16,981 bases of DNA from Legionellales bacterium UBA2469 (GTDB taxonomy: Bacteria; Pseudomonadota; Gammaproteobacteria; Legionellales; Legionellaceae), in the NCBI GenBank assembly GCA_002342175.1, contig DDPL01000013.1:1-16981 (forward strand), read 5' to 3'. Shown here one piece after another: positions 13,803 through 16,981 of the stretch (positions are counted from its first letter, which is position 1; every line of letters begins with the position of its first letter). Below the pieces are notes generated by a model, which was not told where the DNA came from, ran no database searches, and saw only the letters and a program-made list of their open reading frames with translations. The position numbers and the translations under genes were made by a program.

Positions 13803-14785
13803 ACGTGAATATGTCTAGAGCACAGGAAAAAATTTTAGTTTTAAAGTCATACTTGAATAGTCAAATTTTGGGTCAAGAGCGTTTAGTTGATCGATTGTTA
13901 ATTGCATTACTTGCAGATGGTCATTTGCTGGTAGAAGGCGCTCCTGGTTTAGCTAAAACACGTTTGGTTAAGGGATTGGCCGCGGGAATTGAAGCAAAAT
14001 TTCATCGAATTCAATTCACACCAGATTTACTTCCCAGCGACTTGACAGGAACAGATGTATTTCATCCTGAAAATGGTAGTTTTGTATTTTTACCAGGTCC
14101 ATTATTTCACAATTTGGTTTTAGCTGATGAAATCAATCGTTCGCCCGCTAAAGTTCAGTCTGCTTTATTGGAGGCGATGGCAGAACGACAAGTCACGATT
14201 GGTTCAAAGACCTATCCTTTGCCAGAATTGTTTTTAGTGTTAGCAACACAAAATCCAATTGAACAAGAAGGAACGTATCCTTTGCCAGAGGCTCAATTGG
14301 ACCGTTTCTTGTTGTATGTGAAGATTGATTATCCAGATGCCTCTGTTGAATCACAAATTTTAAATTTAGCGCGTGCCGAAGCTAAACAAAAATCATTGAG
14401 CATGAGCCCTCCATCGGAAGTGTTGACACAAAAATCGTTGTTTGAAGCACGTCAGGATGTATTAAATGTGTTTACAAATGAGGGTTTAACCAAATACATG
14501 ATTGATTTGGTTGTTGCATCAAGATATCCAGAGCGTTATTCGGGCTCCTCCTTATCGCAATGGTTGCGTTTTGGTGCTAGTCCGCGTGCAACAATTGCAT
14601 TAGACCGATGTTCAAAGGCGCATGCCTGGTTAGCTGGGCGTGATTTTGTAACACCGGAAGATATTCATGCCGTTGTGCATGATGTGCTGCGTCACCGTTT
14701 ATTGCTTACATTCGAAGCTGAAGCGGAAGGGATTCAAACAGATCAATTGGTTGATGAATTATTAAAATGGGTCGCATTACCTTAA
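13799..14785 (+). CDS. MoxR-family AAA+ ATPase
   Basis: A 328-aa AAA+ ATPase of the MoxR group (AAA_3). It has Walker A GAPGLAKT (47-54), Walker B LVLADE followed by INRSPAKVQSALLEAM (106-127), sensor-1 LATQNP (148-153) and the arginine-finger region PLPEAQLDRF (161-170). The Ala in place of Gly before the Walker Lys is normal in MoxR proteins. They are thought to act as chaperones that mature or remodel partners together with VWA-domain proteins. The start at 13799 is in ATGA overlap with the cold-shock gene; ATG 13811 is an alternative. The DUF58 gene starts 19 nt before this gene ends. Confidence 0.93.
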   Translation: MNVNMSRAQEKILVLKSYLNSQILGQERLVDRLLIALLADGHLLVEGAPGLAKTRLVKGLAAGIEAKFHRIQFTPDLLPSDLTGTDVFHPENGSFVFLPGPLFHNLVLADEINRSPAKVQSALLEAMAERQVTIGSKTYPLPELFLVLATQNPIEQEGTYPLPEAQLDRFLLYVKIDYPDASVESQILNLARAEAKQKSLSMSPPSEVLTQKSLFEARQDVLNVFTNEGLTKYMIDLVVASRYPERYSGSSLSQWLRFGASPRATIALDRCSKAHAWLAGRDFVTPEDIHAVVHDVLRHRLLLTFEAEAEGIQTDQLVDELLKWVALP

Positions 14786-15723
14786 ACGAATTTCAAGGTT
14801 CACCCTTTGAAGTGAGTGTTACCGATTTAATTGCTTTACAAAAATTGGTGGTTCACCGTCGACATCGGGTGCCTAAACAACATGCTGGGGCTGCGCTTTC
14901 GCAAAGTAAAGTGCGTGGACGTGGCATGGATTTTGTCGAGACACGCAATTATTATCCTGGTGATGATATACGATTAATGGATTGGCGTGTGACAGCTAGA
15001 ACCAATAAACCACATGTCAAAGTTTTTCAAGTCGAACGTGAACGACCGGTGATGATTTTCTATGATCTCTCTCCAACACAATTCTTCGGCACAAAAGGTT
15101 GTTTAAAATCGGTGTTGTCAGCAAAACTTGCTGCACTCTTGGCATGGACAGCACGTGCGCATGGTGATAGGGTGGGCGGTTATATTTCTTCTCTTGCCAG
15201 GCAATCCTTGTGGCTTCCTCATGCACATAATTCCACCTTAATTAATTTTCTAAAAGCGGTCAGTGATGGCACGCAACATTACAACGATAGAAAATGGAAT
15301 GATTGGCATCAAAAAAGTTATGCTGCAATTTTTTTAAAAGGATTGAAAGAATGTATCAAGGTTTTAAAACCTGGTACATTATTGCTAATTGTAAGCGATT
15401 GGCAGTATGAACCTACATTGATTGAACCTTATCTCATGGAGTTGCGGTTGCATCATGACATGATTTTATACCATGCATTGGATAAAATAGAGATGAGCAT
15501 CCCACGAGAAGGACTTTATCCCATCTCTGATGGTAAAAAAGTCATGAGCATGAATATGTACATCAAGCAGCAGCAAGAACAATACCAAGTTTTTTGCCAA
15601 GAGCGTACTCGACAATGGTATATGCTGGCAAAAAAAATACATGTCCCTTACTTAACGTTTGATATTGAAACCGATTTGTCTTTATTGGTTCAGCAAAGTT
15701 TATTAAGGAGTTTACGTGGCTGA
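14767..15723 (+). CDS. DUF58 domain-containing protein
   Basis: A 318-aa DUF58 protein, the usual partner of MoxR ATPases. The family signature is clear: NYYPGDDIRLMDWRVTART (61-79), with G-D-D and D-W-x-x-x-A-R. After it lies a degenerate von Willebrand A-like part that begins RPVMIFYDLSP (93-103). Unlike many DUF58 proteins it has no evident N-terminal membrane helices, so it is probably cytosolic or membrane-associated through partners. The ATG at 14767 overlaps the moxR end by 19 nt, and its stop overlaps the next gene by 8 nt. No catalytic function is known for the family. Confidence 0.92.
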   Translation: MGRITLNEFQGSPFEVSVTDLIALQKLVVHRRHRVPKQHAGAALSQSKVRGRGMDFVETRNYYPGDDIRLMDWRVTARTNKPHVKVFQVERERPVMIFYDLSPTQFFGTKGCLKSVLSAKLAALLAWTARAHGDRVGGYISSLARQSLWLPHAHNSTLINFLKAVSDGTQHYNDRKWNDWHQKSYAAIFLKGLKECIKVLKPGTLLLIVSDWQYEPTLIEPYLMELRLHHDMILYHALDKIEMSIPREGLYPISDGKKVMSMNMYIKQQQEQYQVFCQERTRQWYMLAKKIHVPYLTFDIETDLSLLVQQSLLRSLRG

Positions 15724-16198
15724 GATGTCGGTTGTTCAACAATTACATGATATTCATGTGCCGCCCCCCGTCTCGATTTGGCCTTTAGCAATTGGTTGGT
15801 GGGTGCTTATCCTAGGGATGTTCTTTTTGATGGGCCTATTATTTGTGTCGAAAAATTATTGGCTAAAATTCCGGATAAAAAAAACATTGTTACAAGCATG
15901 CCAAAATATTCAACAGCAATATGATCGTGATAAAAATGGAGCTCATGCTTTAAATGCTTTATCAATTTTGCTTAAAAAAGCCGCTTTACAATATTATCCA
16001 CGTGACCAAGTTGCAGGCTTACACGGAGAAGCGTGGTTGAATTTTTTATCCCAGACGTCCAAAAAAATTGACATGCAAAAAGCGCAAGCATTATTTAATG
16101 AAATGGTGTACCAACAACAAATTCAAGAGGATATTTCATATGGATTTGAAATGGTAAAGGAATGGATTAAGCAACAGAGAAAGCCATGTATGAATTAA
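15716..16198 (+). CDS. DUF4381 domain-containing membrane protein
   Basis: A 160-aa protein with the DUF4381 signature L-x-D-I-H-x-P near the N-terminus (LHDIHVPPPVSIWPLAIGWW, about 10-29). A single membrane helix at about 28-47 (WWVLILGMFFLMGLLFVS) and a soluble helical C-terminal part facing the cytosol follow. The start is GTG at 15716, which has a strong AAGGAG 5 bases upstream (15705-15710). The ATG three codons later is too far from it. It overlaps the DUF58 gene by 8 nt and the VWA gene by 13 nt. It is a regular component of MoxR/VWA operons in gammaproteobacteria; its function is unknown. Confidence 0.9.
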   Translation: MAEMSVVQQLHDIHVPPPVSIWPLAIGWWVLILGMFFLMGLLFVSKNYWLKFRIKKTLLQACQNIQQQYDRDKNGAHALNALSILLKKAALQYYPRDQVAGLHGEAWLNFLSQTSKKIDMQKAQALFNEMVYQQQIQEDISYGFEMVKEWIKQQRKPCMN

Positions 16199-16981
16199 AT
16201 CATCCTTGGGCACTGAGTTTATGTATCATGCCCGCCCTGGTGTATTATGGATTATCTGCCCTAACCGTAGAATATAAACTGGCGTTAAAAATTCCATTTT
16301 TTACACAATGGCAACAAACCCATCTGGATGGTAAATTGGGTTCGCAACAATGCTTATGGTTTTTCCATTGGGTGGTCATTTGGTGTTTGTTGGTTCTTGC
16401 TTTAGCAGGACCACGTTGGGTTGGAGAGCCGCAATCTTTAAAATACGAATCACATAACGTGATGATGGTATTGGATATATCCGGCAGTATGGGACTAGAG
16501 GACATGCCTTCCCAACATCATCATTTGACGACACGATGGTCAGTGGTTAAAAAGACAGCGCTAGATTTTGTGACACATCGTACCGAAGATAAAATGGGCG
16601 TGGTGTTATTTGGAGAGCGAGCATACATGTTTGCACCATTAACCTATGATCAAACAACCCTTAAACAACGTATTGAAGACGCCAGTGTGGGTTTGGCAGG
16701 CCAAGCAACAGCTCTGGGTGATGCAATGGGCGTTGCAATTAAACATTTAAAAAATATGCCATCCAAAGGACGCATTATGATTTTGTTAACGGATGGTGTT
16801 GCGAATGCCGGTGTGGTTCCACCATTAAAAGCAGCCGAACTCGCCAAGCAAGAAGGCATTAAAATTTATTCGATTGGATTGGGACCAGATGAAAATACAA
16901 GAAACCTACCAAATATTTTTTGGCAGATGCAGCATGTCAATGATTTGGATGAGAAAACCTTAAAAGAAATCAGCCAAATCA
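16186..16981 (+). CDS. VWA-domain membrane protein, BatA-like (3' end outside window)
   Basis: The first 265 codons of a gene that runs off the window. It begins MYELNHPWALS, has membrane helices at about 8-26 and 57-75 (WLFF/HWVVIWCLLVLALAG region), and then a von Willebrand factor A domain from about 92. The metal-ion-dependent adhesion site is complete: D-I-S-G-S (97-101), Thr at 175 in QATALGDAM and Asp at 203 in LLTDG. This matches BatA-type proteins, which place the VWA domain between membrane helices on the periplasmic side; a last helix would lie beyond 16981. It starts inside the DUF4381 gene (13-nt overlap). MoxR, DUF58, DUF4381 and VWA proteins probably form one envelope-associated complex. 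Confidence 0.92.
   Translation, partial: MYELNHPWALSLCIMPALVYYGLSALTVEYKLALKIPFFTQWQQTHLDGKLGSQQCLWFFHWVVIWCLLVLALAGPRWVGEPQSLKYESHNVMMVLDISGSMGLEDMPSQHHHLTTRWSVVKKTALDFVTHRTEDKMGVVLFGERAYMFAPLTYDQTTLKQRIEDASVGLAGQATALGDAMGVAIKHLKNMPSKGRIMILLTDGVANAGVVPPLKAAELAKQEGIKIYSIGLGPDENTRNLPNIFWQMQHVNDLDEKTLKEISQI

Overview
This is chromosomal DNA from a low-GC gammaproteobacterium. The basis is the core gene set (fumC, rsmE, trxA, rho-ubiD-fre, hspQ and a moxR/DUF58/DUF4381/VWA cluster). Within the class, a Legionellales-type organism (Legionella/Coxiella relatives) is a reasonable guess from the AT-rich composition, the gene set and a large helical orphan protein with an effector-like tail. The sequence itself does not prove that placement.

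Layout. Positions 1-860 hold a YaiI/YqxD-family (DUF188) gene and, on the minus strand, a tRNA-Leu(CAG) just downstream of fumC (858-2261, minus). Divergent from fumC are rsmE and trxA (2389-3478). A bidirectional terminator separates trxA from a convergent EntS-like MFS exporter (3495-4709, minus). Two AAA_14/DUF4143 (COG1373-type) ATPases then follow on the plus strand (4888-6045 and 6245-7507), before the rho-ubiD-fre operon and a small membrane protein (7667-11289). In most gammaproteobacteria trxA and rho are neighbours, so the MFS gene plus the two ATPases look like an insertion of about 4 kb at that junction. hspQ (minus) and a divergently transcribed 452-aa orphan protein follow. Next is a 442-bp gene-free stretch with strong RNA structure (a perfect 15-bp hairpin and a probable small structured RNA with its own promoter and terminator). 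The window ends with a tightly overlapping operon: a cold-shock-domain protein, MoxR ATPase, DUF58, DUF4381 and a VWA (BatA-like) membrane protein cut off by the window edge.

The most interesting part is the ATPase pair. Each gene has its own promoter of matching design (TTGAAT, 16-bp spacer, TACAAT or TATTAT) and its own array of repeated DNA right at that promoter. Upstream of the first gene are three copies of an ATGGCGT element, one inverted; upstream of the second are 3.5 perfect tandem copies of a 22-bp unit. These two unlike-looking arrays share one 8-bp core, AATGGNGT, seven copies in all. Each protein also carries a winged-helix-like segment and a PD-(D/E)XK-like C-terminal motif. 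This suggests self-recognising, autoregulated ATPase cassettes, but that reading is inference.

Functional links: rho, ubiD and fre are packed with 1-2 nt gaps. UbiD (ubiquinone decarboxylase, prenyl-FMN dependent) next to a Fre-type flavin reductase fits supply of reduced flavin for the prenyl-FMN cofactor. The terminal moxR-DUF58-DUF4381-VWA genes form a MoxR-type chaperone/cell-envelope module, here led by a cold-shock-domain gene whose stop codon overlaps the moxR start.
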